From assembly GCA_025642065.1 (NCBI GenBank), contig JAODUP010000271.1, positions 381,001 through 445,000 on the forward strand: a stretch of 64,000 nucleotides of DNA, given 5' to 3'. Both the position numbers and the translations under genes were made by a program. Position 1 is the first letter of the stretch; every line of letters starts with the position of its first letter. The notes below the pieces were generated by a model, which was given only the letters and a program-made list of their open reading frames with translations, did not search any database and was not told the DNA's origin. The stretch is from Paralvinella palmiformis. Its lineage: Eukaryota > Annelida > Polychaeta > Terebellida > Alvinellidae. This document shows, in pieces, positions 13,501 through 24,540 of the stretch.

Positions 13501-15483
13501 AGTCCTAGTACTGCGAACATAGGATCGAATTATAAATGTACATTTGAAACCTTTTCACCCCGATAACTAAAGATTTACTTTTTTAAACTGAGAATTTTAA
13601 AACATTTTAACAAGTGACATGTTTCTCTTTTTGACTCAACAAAATATATTGTAATATTTTCATCATATAAAACAAATTTTAAGAATCTTCCTGGCTCACA
13701 TTGTGTGGTGGCTGACTAATATTTGACAATCAGGGATGGCAGGTTTTTTACACACAGTGAGCTCGGTGGCCTAGTGGTTATGCACCAGGCACTCGGTGCC
13801 AACGGTCACAGGTTCAAACCCAGTAAGAGGTCGAAACCTTTCCAGGGATTAATTTCTCGGCTCACTACATCGTGGGTGGCTGACCACGTTAAATGGCGCT
13901 GCCGTCTCCACTGAATTATTTAAAATAAAGGGGGATGATAAAACTCCCCTGAGGACGTAAAACACTCTGGCAGTGACCACCCTCGGGTATTTCGGCTCCA
14001 TCTTTCCATACTGCTCCCCTGTGAGTGGTGGAGGAGGGGATTTCTCAACCACTCCAACATAGAGGCTGTGCCGAATAAGCGACAGCCCGGGGTTCTCCCC
14101 GAACAACAAAGCCTAAAGCCAGGTTTTTACACACTTGTTATTAACATCATTAATTACAGTTTATTATCGTCATGTAAAAAGAATGTTTTTTACACTGACT
14201 TTAAAAAAATGCAGCTATAAAATAGTACAAAGAACAAAATAATAACATTTACTACAACACGACTGTAATACATAAATAGCAATTGAGTTAACTGACTAAT
14301 CCTCATTATGATAAACCAATATCCAGGCTAGTTGACCCTCACTGATGACAACATGGTTGCTTACATGACCCATAGCTCATACAAAGGTGTAAATCTAACT
14401 GCAAAGCAATTAGACACCTCCAACAAACGGATACCTATGAAACTGAAAGAACCAAGTTTCATCACCTTGCTGATAAATGTTTTATCTGAAACAATAGTCC
14501 CTTGTTTTTTTTATTAATGGACAATTACTGCACAGAACGCTGAAAAACGGGTCAAGCCGACTGATTTGCCATTTCTGGATATCTAATAAATTGTTGGTCA
14601 AAAATATGCATTCTTCATTAGGGAGTTGAGGAAGAAAATTTAATTTTTAAATGCAAGTTTCAAACACAACATACTGGAAAGAGCATGCTCCAACAAAGAA
14701 AATGACACCAATTGTTTTTAACCTGTCAATCTGTTGATCTTCTTATCTTTTTAATATAATAATTACAAACTTCTATAGCACCAATATCCTCAAAAATAAT
14801 CGAGCTCAGTGGCGCCACCTAGTACAGGGGCTGGACAAACTCATAGTCCAGGTACAATGCAAAATTCATTAACGAATGGAAACTTAGGAGGGATAAGCGA
14901 GTCTGAAAAGGTGAGTTTTCAAATCATGATGGAAAGAAACTATGCTATTTGATGACTTAACATGTTCAGAGAGTGAATTCCAAAGAGTAGGGACAGCAAC
15001 TGAAAAAGCATCAGTCCGAACATGAGTTTTAACATTGAAAATAGACATTAAGTGAAAACCAGATGAACGGAGCCCTCTGGGCTTGGGTGCTAGAGAAAGC
15101 ATGGAAAATAGATAGGAATGTTCTCCAGAAGAAAGAGTTTGATAAGCAATGGTATAAAGTTTGAAAATGATGCGAGATTGAACAGGGAGCCAATGAAGTG
15201 ATTTCAGGAGTGGCACAAAATGTGAAAACCGAGGAGACCGTTTGACAACATCTGGGACAAAGTGAGCATGCACAGATAGGAAAATATCTGACACGAGCAT
15301 GGTGACAAGTCTAGTCTGTGCTAGTTGGTGCCGTTACGTCAAACTTTGGCACTTCCCTTCCCTGGGATTGATGAAAATGGGGTAGACCATCTGGAACTTT
15401 GCAAATGGGGTGTTACCAAACAGTTTGGATAAATATGGGGACAGGGTGAAGTGTTGTTGCTATGCAACATATAAAACAGTGAG

Positions 15484-15518
<35 letters not shown>

Positions 15519-15665
15519 CTACAAACTATGGCACTTCCCTTCCCTGGGATTGATGAAAATGGGGTAGACCATCTGGAACTTTGCAAATGGGGTGTTACCA
15601 AACAGTTTGGATAAATATGGGGACAGGGTGAAGTTTTGTTGCTATGTAACATATAAAACAGTGAG

Positions 15666-15703
<38 letters not shown>

Positions 15704-18700
15704 CAAACAAATCGAAGACATAACTGAAATGTAATTTATTGAAAGTACATTTTTCAAATGATTTTATATGAAATACAGGGCTTTGGAAAGCATGCAATCT
15801 GGACACTGCAGCCACATTCACTGCAATTTAGGTCAACCACAATAGTGTTCAGTGGTGAATGAACTACTTTTATTTTGTACTTGAACAGAAGTAAGTGTAA
15901 GCCTATTCAAAATTACTTGATTAGAACTGAAAGTAAACTTGTAAAACTACTTTCTAAAAGTAAATGAAGCAAAAGTAGAATATAAAATATATTGTAACAA
16001 AGTAGTTTATACTTTGTTACGTGACATCCCTGACAGATGATGATGATGATTGATGTTGTACGGCCACTTCTGTGCACAAGATAGGCTAAATGGGCCGAGC
16101 GACCTCCAAAGGTAATAAGACAAAGACGAAAAACAACCTTCAGATATGCCCACACCGGGATTCGAACACGGGTGGTAGCAATCTGTGGTCCAACACGCTA
16201 CCGCTAGACCACGGAGGCGCCCCAACAACCTGACAGTGTTGCTGAACTCATTATCTTCATGATCATCTTAGGTGGCATGATTAGTACCTACCCTTATTAG
16301 AAATAAACCACAACAAAGTGTACCTTCTTGGATATCCATTGCTCACATGGTACTTCTGTATGAATAACATGCTGCCTTCCCTTCACTGGTCTCTGCTTAG
16401 TTTTTACCATGCTATCAACATAAAATTGGCAGAATGTAAACAGACTTACAAATCATGCAAAGCTATAGAATAGCATATATGTATAATTTATTTTATAACA
16501 ACATAGTATATACAATGTTGTACAATTATTTTCAGTAGTAATAATTAAGTAGAAATACAGAAAAAGAGAGAAAAAGAACAATAATCGTTCATCCATCTAG
16601 ACATGGTTTAGCCAGTAGAGATCAAGTCAATCAATAACTGGATCTCTCTAACATCGATATCAATAAAAGGCCGTTTATCCCTGATGAGACATAATTCTTT
16701 TAGCATATCACCTTTGTTTTTACAGATTTCATTACAATGAACATATTTTGGCAACAATGGCGTTTCAATTTTACAAAGCTCCCTTTTATTAAAGTTTGAC
16801 AATAACATCCTTCTATTTTCTGCAATGGCAGATCTTGATGATTTACATAATAATGAACAAAAACGAGTACATTCATTATTACTTTTACTGATGGAATCAT
16901 AAAAAGATAACAATCTAGACATTAGATCATATTGGACACCATTGCTTTTGACAAGATATCTCAAAAGTCTGCAATGTGTTCTAGGTGACACATTCCACAT
17001 TTAATTTTAATATCACATGTCCAGTTGGTCAGATCAAAATAAACGCGGACAACTAAAAATAAATAGCGTCAGTGCTTTTAATCACCTCCCAAATTATGTT
17101 TACTGTACAGTGAGTGGCTGTAGTTGTGAGCATGCCCACAGACCAACTTTGCACATTTAGTACTCACAAAACTTAGACTGCAGGCAAGTCATTTGTATTT
17201 AACTGTTAGTGTTGGTGCCAGGGTTGGCAGGTTTTTTACACAGACGTTATTAACACCGTTAATTAATGGTTATTAATGTCATACAAAAAACAGTTTTGTT
17301 TTACTAAAATGATAACAATATAACAATATCTACTACAACATGACTGTATTACATACAATATGTAACACAGCAATTGAGTTAACAGACTAATCCACATTAT
17401 AACCCAATATCCAGTCTAGTTGACCCCTTCACTAACTACTTAATTATATCTGGCATGTGGGTTATTACTACTTGTATATACAGTAGATAATCTACTAGTC
17501 TCAGAATAACCCTCTATCCAATGTTGACACTTACATGTATTGTCATGTTTTTAAGATGTGACAATAACCCAGGTGACATATCAGTGTTAAAATGTGACTT
17601 CATTTTGTCTCAGTACAGCAAGCCAGTCTGAATTTAATCTGAAGCAGTGTTACACTTTCTCATGATCATAGTGTTATATCATATTGATACACACCTGCAG
17701 GTTGGCTTAAATTGTAAAAAAGATTGAACTAATACTGTGATTATTATTTGATATCCAGCCTTTAGTAATGTATAAAGGTGGAAGGCCACAGAATTCCATA
17801 TGGGAACATTTTTTACATGTTGCTGTTGGAAATAAGAAATATGCAAAGTGCAAAAGTGTGATCATCAGCAAGCTAATAATGCTTCCAGAATGCAAGTCCA
17901 CCACACAAAATATTCAATGGATTCAGTTTCATCAGCATCAATTGAGTGAACATTTTCCAACTTTGGAAATATTCACACTAAAGTGCGCAATCTTCTATGC
18001 AACAGTAAAGCTTTTAGGCTGGTATTCTGCTATAGGATTCTCAGAGTCAGTGTTGAATTAGACTGTTAACTGTTCAGATGACAATATTCACTTTGTGTGC
18101 AGAAGAATGACAAATGTCATTATTTTGCTATATTCTTAGTATTCATGTGTCAAATATTGATTAGTGTGTTAATAAAAAATTCATGTATGTCAAAGACACT
18201 ATCGCATAAATGTTTTGAATGACATCCATTAAAACTAGCAGAATTGGCTTATAGTTATAATGAATGAGGTTTTTTTTTTTTTTACAGTTTGTTACATTAT
18301 TTTACAGTTTTTTTTACAGTTATTAACAGTTTTTTACAATGTAATGTAAAAAATTGGTTTTTACAGTAAAAAAAACAACCCTGGTTGGTGCATTAGTCAG
18401 GTTTCTACAAGACGACATATATCTCGAGATGCATACACTATTCAGGCATGTGTTATATATCAACAGCGATGTTGTTCTTTGGACATGTAAAATACATAAA
18501 CATTGTAGAGTTTATTGCCTAAAATAGTACACATTAATCCTAAATAGTAAATAGTCCAGAAAACTAGAATAAACAAACCTACAATTTACTACTCTGTACA
18601 CTAAATAGAACGATATTTTACAATTAGGCTTAATTTCATACAATGAGATGTCTATGGGGGATTGCCAAGTAACTGATTTTGACAATCTTAGTTTCAACTC

Positions 18701-18989
18701 AACATTTATATAAATTTTATACTTGGCTGAAATACAAACGCCATAGCTTTCACACAAATTATCTAACTTATATAGCTGTTACATATATTTAAGTTAAACG
18801 TTATACATCTTAACAATGTTATCTTGCTTATGTTACCTTTGTACTTACACTTTTATCATTTCCAAGAGAATTACTGGCAATATTTAGACCGTCATTTCCA
18901 ATTTCACATCGAGTCTTGTGATTATTTGTTAGCGAGTTTGCTCTTACATTTCGAGATCCGGATAATTCTGGATCAAACTGGCCGGGCAT
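10550..18989 (-). CDS. Unrecognised PIP-box protein, three exons
   Basis: I do not recognise this gene. The minus-strand exons are 18849-18989 (start ATG, MPGQFDPELSG), 12906-13062 and 10550-11457 (stop TGA). Splice borders are consensus (gtaagt, ttgcag, gtaag, tttcag) and phases agree (0, then 1), giving 402 codons. Exon 2 encodes QTTLNKYF, which matches the PIP-box consensus Q-x-x-h-x-x-a-a and is preceded by basic residues; such peptides dock on PCNA in replication or repair. Exon 3 is acidic, serine- and cysteine-rich and looks disordered. It ends with three related motifs: PLTFHV, DLTFHI and DLTFH at the stop. There is no signal peptide, membrane segment or enzyme domain. Longer in-frame starts up to 19058 are possible. 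The introns hold a hAT element, a LINE tail and SINEs. A replication- or repair-linked role is inference from one motif. Confidence 0.72.
11773..11963 (-). mobile_element. SINE-1 copy with 11-bp target duplication
   Basis: A minus-strand SINE-1 downstream of exon 3's acceptor, in intron 2 of the PIP-box gene. Flanking direct repeats tccacttctta are at 11762-11772 and 11964-11974. Confidence 0.88.
12433..12678 (+). mobile_element. Third tRNA-derived SINE family, single copy
   Basis: The A-box-like tggcctagtgggtaagagcg and B box ggttcgaatcccggc are followed by an unrelated body and an (att)n tail. The body differs from SINE-1 and SINE-2. No clear target duplication was seen. Confidence 0.75.
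13017..13030 (-). other. Intron 2 / exon 2 neighbourhood of the PIP-box gene: leucine-rich basic segment before the PIP box
   Basis: Upstream of the PIP box in exon 2 the peptide NKLRTLFGKAKPRNP is basic and amphipathic. It may be a second interaction motif or a nuclear localisation element. This is a description only; no family match is claimed. Confidence 0.25.
13731..14345 (+). mobile_element. hAT-like element fragment, interrupted by a SINE-2
   Basis: It begins with cagggatggcaggttttttac and shares a long colinear stretch with the element at 17219-18383 (aattgagttaac, gactaatcc, ccaatatccag, tagttgacc). A SINE-2 (13756-14119) is inserted 25 bp inside. The right terminus was not found. 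Confidence 0.72.
13756..14119 (+). mobile_element. SINE-2 copy nested in a hAT fragment
   Basis: SINE-2 has a tRNA-like head (gctcggtggcctagtgg, B box-like ggttcaaaccc) and a body of about 365 bp ending in gaacaacaaa. The target duplication caggttttttacacac (13740-13755) recurs as caggtttttacacac (14120-14134), differing by one T. Confidence 0.88.
14765..15320 (-). mobile_element. LINE 3' end (L2/CR1-like), truncated
   Basis: The minus strand encodes the conserved C-terminal tail of a non-LTR reverse transcriptase at 14884-15300: [20 protein letters not shown], later PKPRGLRSSGF and AVPTLWNSLSEHV. About 120 bp of 3' UTR follow. A plus-strand copy with the same 3' UTR lies at 32290-32850. It is 5' truncated, in intron 2 of the PIP-box gene. 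Confidence 0.85.
15335..15702. repeat. Tandem duplication of a ~185-bp unit containing an AT microsatellite
   Basis: Two nearly identical copies run tggcacttcccttccctggg ... gtgagatatt(at)n at about 15340-15522 and 15527-15702. Each copy contains its own (AT)n run, so the microsatellite was duplicated with its flank. Confidence 0.85.
16037..16228 (-). mobile_element. SINE-1 copy with 8-bp target duplication
   Basis: Full-length minus-strand SINE-1. The direct repeat cctgacag is at 16029-16036 and 16229-16236. Confidence 0.88.
16608..17000 (-). mobile_element. Non-LTR retrotransposon C-terminal fragment, second family
   Basis: A minus-strand frame of 130 codons begins WNVSPRTHCRLLRYLV and resembles the C-terminal region after the reverse transcriptase in L2/CR1-type LINEs, where a P-x-R-T-H-x-x-L-L motif is followed by repeated hydrophobic and Cys-rich segments. 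It differs in sequence from the LINE at 14765-15320. No 5' part is present. A host gene is the less likely alternative. Confidence 0.55.
17219..18383 (+). mobile_element. hAT DNA transposon derivative with perfect 8-bp target duplication
   Basis: Termini are CAGGGTTGG... and ...CAACCCTG, inverted, and are flanked on both sides by gttggtgc (17211-17218 and 18384-18391). An 8-bp duplication with CAGGG-type ends is diagnostic of the hAT superfamily. Subterminal ttttttaca repeats cluster near the right end. At 17768-18061 an open frame starts with a BED-finger-like segment (SIWEHF ... AKC) typical of hAT transposases, but later Cys/His spacing is lost and no catalytic domain follows. It is an internally deleted, non-autonomous copy. 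Confidence 0.9.
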
Positions 18990-19592
18990 TGTCATAACCA
19001 GAGAGTTAAAAGATAATGACCGATACGAGCATAACACGCATGACATAACGCACAGCATGACTTACTACCATAATGTATATTAGACATCTCACTAGGTTTG
19101 TGCAGCAGTAGTTAGCGTCTTTCTTCATATAATTATGGGAAGGCGAGTAGATCTAACTCAAAGTATTAGTCTAAATCACCGTCATGATAAGTAATTTAAA
19201 TTTTGGAATTTAAAAAAAGTTCAATGTGATCAATTTTGAACTTTAAACGTAACAACAAGTGTGGCCCTTGACTAAATATCGCATATAGGATGACAACACC
19301 AAATTATAAGATTATTGTAACAACAACAACAAACATGGAGTCAATTCAATTCCGGAATTGATGGTCAATTCCAAAACTGAAATTTAGTTACCATTTAATT
19401 TTTTAAGGCCCGTTCTAAACATTGAACGGGAGTAAATTCGGAAATAGCAATCAGTTATTACAATTGCTATATGGTGGCGTTGCTGTACTGTGGGCGGAGC
19501 TTACTGTATCCAGATTATGTTAATTGGCTAGATTCCCATGTGGGGTGCCATGGACTGTGTATATATATCTTGTGTCATTATAATTTACCAAA

Positions 19593-19958
19593 ATTCAGTG
19601 AGCTCCGGTGGCCTAGCAGTTAAGCAGTCGGCACTTGGTGCCAACAGTCACAGGTTCGAACCCCGCAAGAGGTCGAAACTTTTCCAGGGATTAATTTCTC
19701 GGCTCACTACATCGTGGGTGGCTGACCACGTTAAATGGCGCTGCCGTCTCCACTGAATTATTTAAAATAAAAGGGGGACGTTAAAAACCCCATGAGGACG
19801 TAAAACACTCTGGCAGTGACCACCCTCATGGTATTTCGGCTCAATATTTCCGTACTTCTCCCCTGTGAGTGGTGGGGGAGGAGTTTCTCAACCACTCCAA
19901 CATAGAGGCTGTGCTGATTAAGCGACAGCCTGGGGATTCTCCCCCGAACAACAAAACC
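19593..19958 (+). mobile_element. SINE-2 copy with 11-bp target duplication
   Basis: Full-length SINE-2 (gagctccggtggcctag ... gaacaacaaaacc). The direct repeat aatttaccaaa is at 19582-19592 and 19959-19969. It lies a few hundred bases upstream of the PIP-box gene. Confidence 0.9.
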
Positions 19959-20589
19959 AATTTACCAAAGCTCTGGATCAGTTGGCTCCAGTAGAGCAAT
20001 ACCACCACATGGGAGGTTAAGGTGGACAAAAGTTTCCCTCCCTCCCACCACAAATTTTAGCATTATGATGATTAACTTATACATGTATCTCATTTCTCGT
20101 AGTTAGTGTAGGTTAGTTACTCTCTTTATAATACGGTAGAAAAGAAATGTTGTAAACAAAATGTGTCATGAATACAAAGTGTGTACAATTACATAATGTA
20201 TGTTTGTTAAATAATCGGTCAATTAAGACATTGTACAATATTACACAATTTATATTTGCATATATCAATAATGAGAGTTGGGACATAAGTATTGCGTTTT
20301 GTTGAATTTAATTCAGAAATATTTCTTCCATGAAAATCCTACTTGGAATTTAAACTACTTTCTCTCAAAGGTATAGAACAGGTGCATAACATAAATAGAG
20401 CTTGGAAAAACCTTTTAAATGACACAAAAACCATCGAGATAGGTAGAGTAATAAGAAAATGAGAGCATTTTCAAATTTGAAAATTGGCCCTAATTTTTGT
20501 CATTTAATTACTGCTTAAACAATACAACTTGTGTGACCGAAATTGTGACTTTTTGAAGAAAAACTGATGTATTTTCCTTAATAGTGGGA

Positions 20590-20860
20590 ATTTTGGGATG
20601 AAATTTTCAGTGCAAGTAGCTTAACTTGTATGCTGTCCATATAAACTAGTGAAATTGTATTTCGAGGTAATAAAGGGTCATTAAATTAATGAGTAATTAA
20701 GGCATAAACCTATAATTGGCCAGATGAAAATCCGTAATATTGAGAATTTAGAGATGAACTTTTCAGTGCAACTAGTTTAAATTGTATGCTGTCTAAGAAA
20801 ATTAAACTGCATTTCAAATTAATCAAGTGTAATTAAATTAATTACCGTAGGTCCTGGCCA
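20590..20860. repeat. Diverged tandem repeat, period about 157 bp
   Basis: Two copies share ttttcagtgcaa, cttaacttgtatgctgtc-like and attaaattaat segments in the same order, beginning near 20597 and 20753. Divergence is high. Confidence 0.6.
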
Positions 20861-21573
20861 TTAACTATAAGCTGAGGATGGTTTCTAGGCCTAAAATATC
20901 ACGATTTATGGTGTTACCATCCAATAAGCCGACCTAAAAATCTACAGGCTACACTGGGACTGCTAACACTAGATATAGAGGGATCTATTGCCAAGTGAAC
21001 CCACTGTAACTGTTACCCAGTGAATCATCATTGATTCATTATCATGAAGGTATCAGAACTAGCTCTAGTTACGTTAGACTCTACTACTAGTACTACTAGT
21101 GTCTAGTGTAGAAGTTATTTCCTTTATATCGAGATTTAAAAAAAACACTGAGGTAACAATGAAACAATCACTCACAACTTCCCAAATAATAATATTAACT
21201 AAACAACACGTACTTTTAGTAGGGTTAACTTCTGAAATTAATGACTACATAGAGTATGATAGACGAGTGTAACTTCTTCCAAACTAATATTTGCCGCTGT
21301 CAGAGTGAAGGCATGTGATTGGACGAATGAACTGACAATCTCCGAGCTAATTACCACAACGAAAACTTGTTGCCACTACACATAAAGAAAAGGAAAGACA
21401 ATCAATTTAAATAAGTCTGGTGTTTATATTGATTGTCTTTCGTCCCATGATCCATGATCGTGAAACAGAGATAGCCCAGGAAAGCGAAAACACTTATTTC
21501 CCGTGTGATCCCTTTTATTGAATGGTTGTTTACACCTCCTCCATCATCACTCATAGACTGATAGAGAAAGATG

Positions 21574-21845
21574 GAGAGTACGGAAAGATGGAGCCGAAAT
21601 ACCTTGAGTTGAGGGTGATCACTGCCAGTGTTTTACGTCCTCAGGGGGGTCTTTCATGTCCCCCTTTGTTTTAATCAATTCAGTGGATACGGCAGCGGTA
21701 TTTAACGTGGTCAGCCACCCACGATGTTGTGAACAGAGAAATAAATCCCTGGAAAAGTTTCGACCTCTTGGTGGGACCGACCCTGTCACCCTTGGCACAA
21801 AGTGCCAGCTATAGTATAGGTGCTTATATTAACCCTAGACCACCG
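21574..21845 (-). mobile_element. SINE-2 copy, degraded
   Basis: Minus-strand SINE-2 body (acggaaagatggagccgaaa ... gaaaagtttcgacctcttgg). Its tRNA-like head runs into a GT-rich microsatellite at 21845-21898. Confidence 0.82.
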
Positions 21846-21898
21846 GTGTGTGTGTGCGCGCACGCGCGCGCGCGCGTGTGTGTGTGTGTGTGTGTGTT
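21845..21898. repeat. GT/GC alternating microsatellite
   Basis: A purine-pyrimidine alternating run, (gt)n interrupted by (gc)n. This composition can adopt Z-DNA. Confidence 0.9.
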
Positions 21899-22959
21899 TT
21901 AGCCGTGTGGAACAAGAAAATGGCACAAGCATGAATTCAAATTCTGGACCATTCTTCAGGTGACTAAATCCAGAGTGGTGACTTTTCATGCTGAGACATG
22001 TGTAATATCTCACCAGTCTCTAAGCTGCCAAGCAAAAACATGCATCAAGCAACATATAATATACAAACTTTATAACGCAAAAGTCAGTTTGCACAACGGA
22101 CAGGCTTCATGACGCGACTACTATTAAAACTGATAGCTTAATTGCTATTAAAAGACTGACGTCATAGCTGTACTGTTAAAGCTATATGTTAACATTTTAA
22201 ACCAGATCTTATCGTCTGCTATTCAAACTTTTGTTATAATAACGTTATTAAATATTATTTATGACAAGCAGACTAGAGCTAGCCTTGAATGCCATAGCAC
22301 AAACTGGACATAACTGGACCTAGGAAAGATAATTATATTTCCATATACTATGCCAAGATGAATTTAATATGTAACTAAAGTTGTTATATAAAACACACCA
22401 TAAACAATTATATAGTATTTCCTGTATCAATCTTGTATATTAATTGCTGAAAGAATGTCATTCTCTACCCATTACAGGGACAAGATGAAGCCGTAATATT
22501 TACCATGATGGTATTGCCACTGCTATATCAGGTAGTATATGTACTCATATAGCACCCGTGCACTATTACTACAGATCGAGTTTTTTACAGAATAATATAG
22601 TACACACCCCGGGCCGAGTTATCCTATAGGCTAGTATAGACGGTAGCCTAGGGGCCCTAAAGCCTAGAGACATGCTAAAAGAATTTCAAATATAATTTTC
22701 TTTTGAAAAATGAGCATAATATTTTGCTATTTTTCATTGCTGAATAATTCATTTAACCGAAAATAAAATTCAGTCTTAAAGGTGACGGGAAAAGAAATTT
22801 CACATTTCGAAGTAAATATAACGTAACAAATAATTATTGTATTCCCTATCAGATGCACTACCACACTCAAAACAATTCTAACCACCAGCTATCATATTTC
22901 CAAGAAAATGTTCCCTAAATCCATTGCTAGTGTGTACTACGCCCACTCGGGATGATTGT

Positions 22960-24068
22960 GTGACGTCATCTTTGACAAATATCACGTAGTGCCACAGCTT
23001 TGTTTATAAGCGTCTTGAAATATTAATTGTCTGTCAGATTCCGACGAAAGTTATGACATTCTTAGTCTATAGATATATCAAGCCCTACAGCTTTGAACCA
23101 CTCGCGAAAAGGGATCAGAGGCAGTATTAATTGTGAGTAATTAGCTCCAACAAGTACAGACGAAGTGGATCAAGAGCAGCCACCTGTGCCACCGACACAC
23201 GGCCCCAGTCCACAACAAGAGTTGGATTGTTGTGTATTTGTTTATGTTAGTATTAGCTTAATTGATAACACTGAGCCTGAATGCATATATTTCCCTCTTC
23301 CTGTCACATAACTTCATTCCAAATAAAGTTATATTTGTCGATACACGGGAGCCCGCGGTGGATGCATATGTGGTCTATACAAGAATGTGGTGCCCTCGGT
23401 GGAACACCTACTATTTTAACAGTTTATTTGTTTAGTGGGGTCAACAATACACAGCCATAAGAAGCTTTGAGTAGGCCTAAGTATTTTAGTTTTGCGAATA
23501 AGTGAAATTTTCTTATTCATAAATGCGTGAATTGATGAATATCCAATAGTTTTCTCCCAAGATTACCCTATTATCGCTTATATATACCCGTTTTCTATTC
23601 AGTTTCTCCATCAAACTGCTGATTCGTTTGGGCTTAGCATCACCCAGTTTGTCGAAGGTGGCTGGAATGGCATCTTCTGTAAGCCTGACACTCTTCATGT
23701 CATACCCAATTGATCGTATAGCATAGACGGCGAAATAACAAATACCCGTTCCTCAAACTGTCTCCAGCAGAACTTGCTGTGGCAAGTTGGCTTCCACTGC
23801 ACTCTGTTCATGTTTCGCAGCCAATCACGCAGATGGGTCTTGTTTTTGGGGGAATGAATGCATACCCCATCCATTGGCAGACCCATTTGCACAATTGTGT
23901 GCGGCACAATACACCATTTTATACGTTTAACAAAGACAACATAGAATACGTAACACGTACAGATTAAACAAGGCTACGGCGAGTGTTTTGCGTCTATGTT
24001 TGTCAAACATGACGTCACATTCCGAAGTTTTCCGAATATTCTCGATTAAAGCTGTGGCATATTTGTCC
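22960..24068 (-). mobile_element. THAP-containing DNA element relic with inverted end motifs
   Basis: The stretch carries the THAP pseudogene at 23513-23917. Near its borders, inverted matches occur: gtgacgtcat followed by tttgacaaa at 22960-22979 pairs with 23999-24018, and gccacagcttt at 22991-23001 pairs with 24048-24058. The order of the two motifs differs between ends, so these are not clean terminal inverted repeats. THAP domains are found in P-element-type and related transposases, which supports a transposon origin. Confidence 0.45.
23513..23917 (-). pseudogene. THAP-domain pseudogene
   Basis: Reading the minus strand from an ATG at 23917 gives MVYCAAHNCANG (the paired Cys of a THAP zinc finger), then HSFP, DWLRNMNRVQWKP, CWRQFEERVF, and further on LTEDAIPATFDKL, matching the order of THAP hallmarks. 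The reading frame changes at least twice (near CCCCCAAAAAC at about 23850, and near 23700). The usual C-x-x-H-F zinc ligand reads C-W-R-Q-F, so the His is lost. It is probably dead. Confidence 0.72.
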
Positions 24069-24215
24069 ATGTGAGATGCTAACAAAGCAAGTTTTAAAAC
24101 CACTGTAACTTTATTTCTAGGAAAAAATGAAAATATATCGCTTATTGAAATTGATTTTAATAAATAACACTGACATTTTTACTAATTTGGGTAACTTTTT
24201 CCTGTGACCCTGAAA

Positions 24216-24360
24216 AGATGAGTGGCCCCTGTTTGAGGGCCCTTATTTGAGATAAACGGCCAATGTTTAAAACCTTTTATCTGAGATAATGTTCCCCTGT
24301 TTGAAGACCTTTATTTGATATAAGGGCCCCTGTTTGAAGACCTTAATTTGATATAAGGGA
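24216..24360. repeat. Short degenerate tandem repeat (~33-bp unit)
   Basis: About four imperfect copies of a unit like ctgtttgaagacctttattt followed by gatataagggccc. Confidence 0.7.
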
Positions 24361-24419
24361 CAATCAAAAGGTTAATCAGGTTCCGCACACACCATAGAGT
24401 ATTTTATGTACTCGTAGTA

Positions 24420-24540
24420 TACATCTATATAAATAAAAGCGAAAGTGTTTGTTTGTCTGTCTGTTTATTTATCCGCCAAAAAGAATATGACATTGGTAAT
24501 TTAAAATCCGCGCGAAGCGGAACTTTAAAACTTATTATTA
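24420..24540. mobile_element. Possible Helitron/Helentron-like fragment
   Basis: The segment tctatataaataaaagcgaa, then repeated tgtttgtctgtctg, then a hairpin ccgcgcgaagcgg, resembles dispersed repeat ends seen in many invertebrates. Assignment is tentative. Confidence 0.3.
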
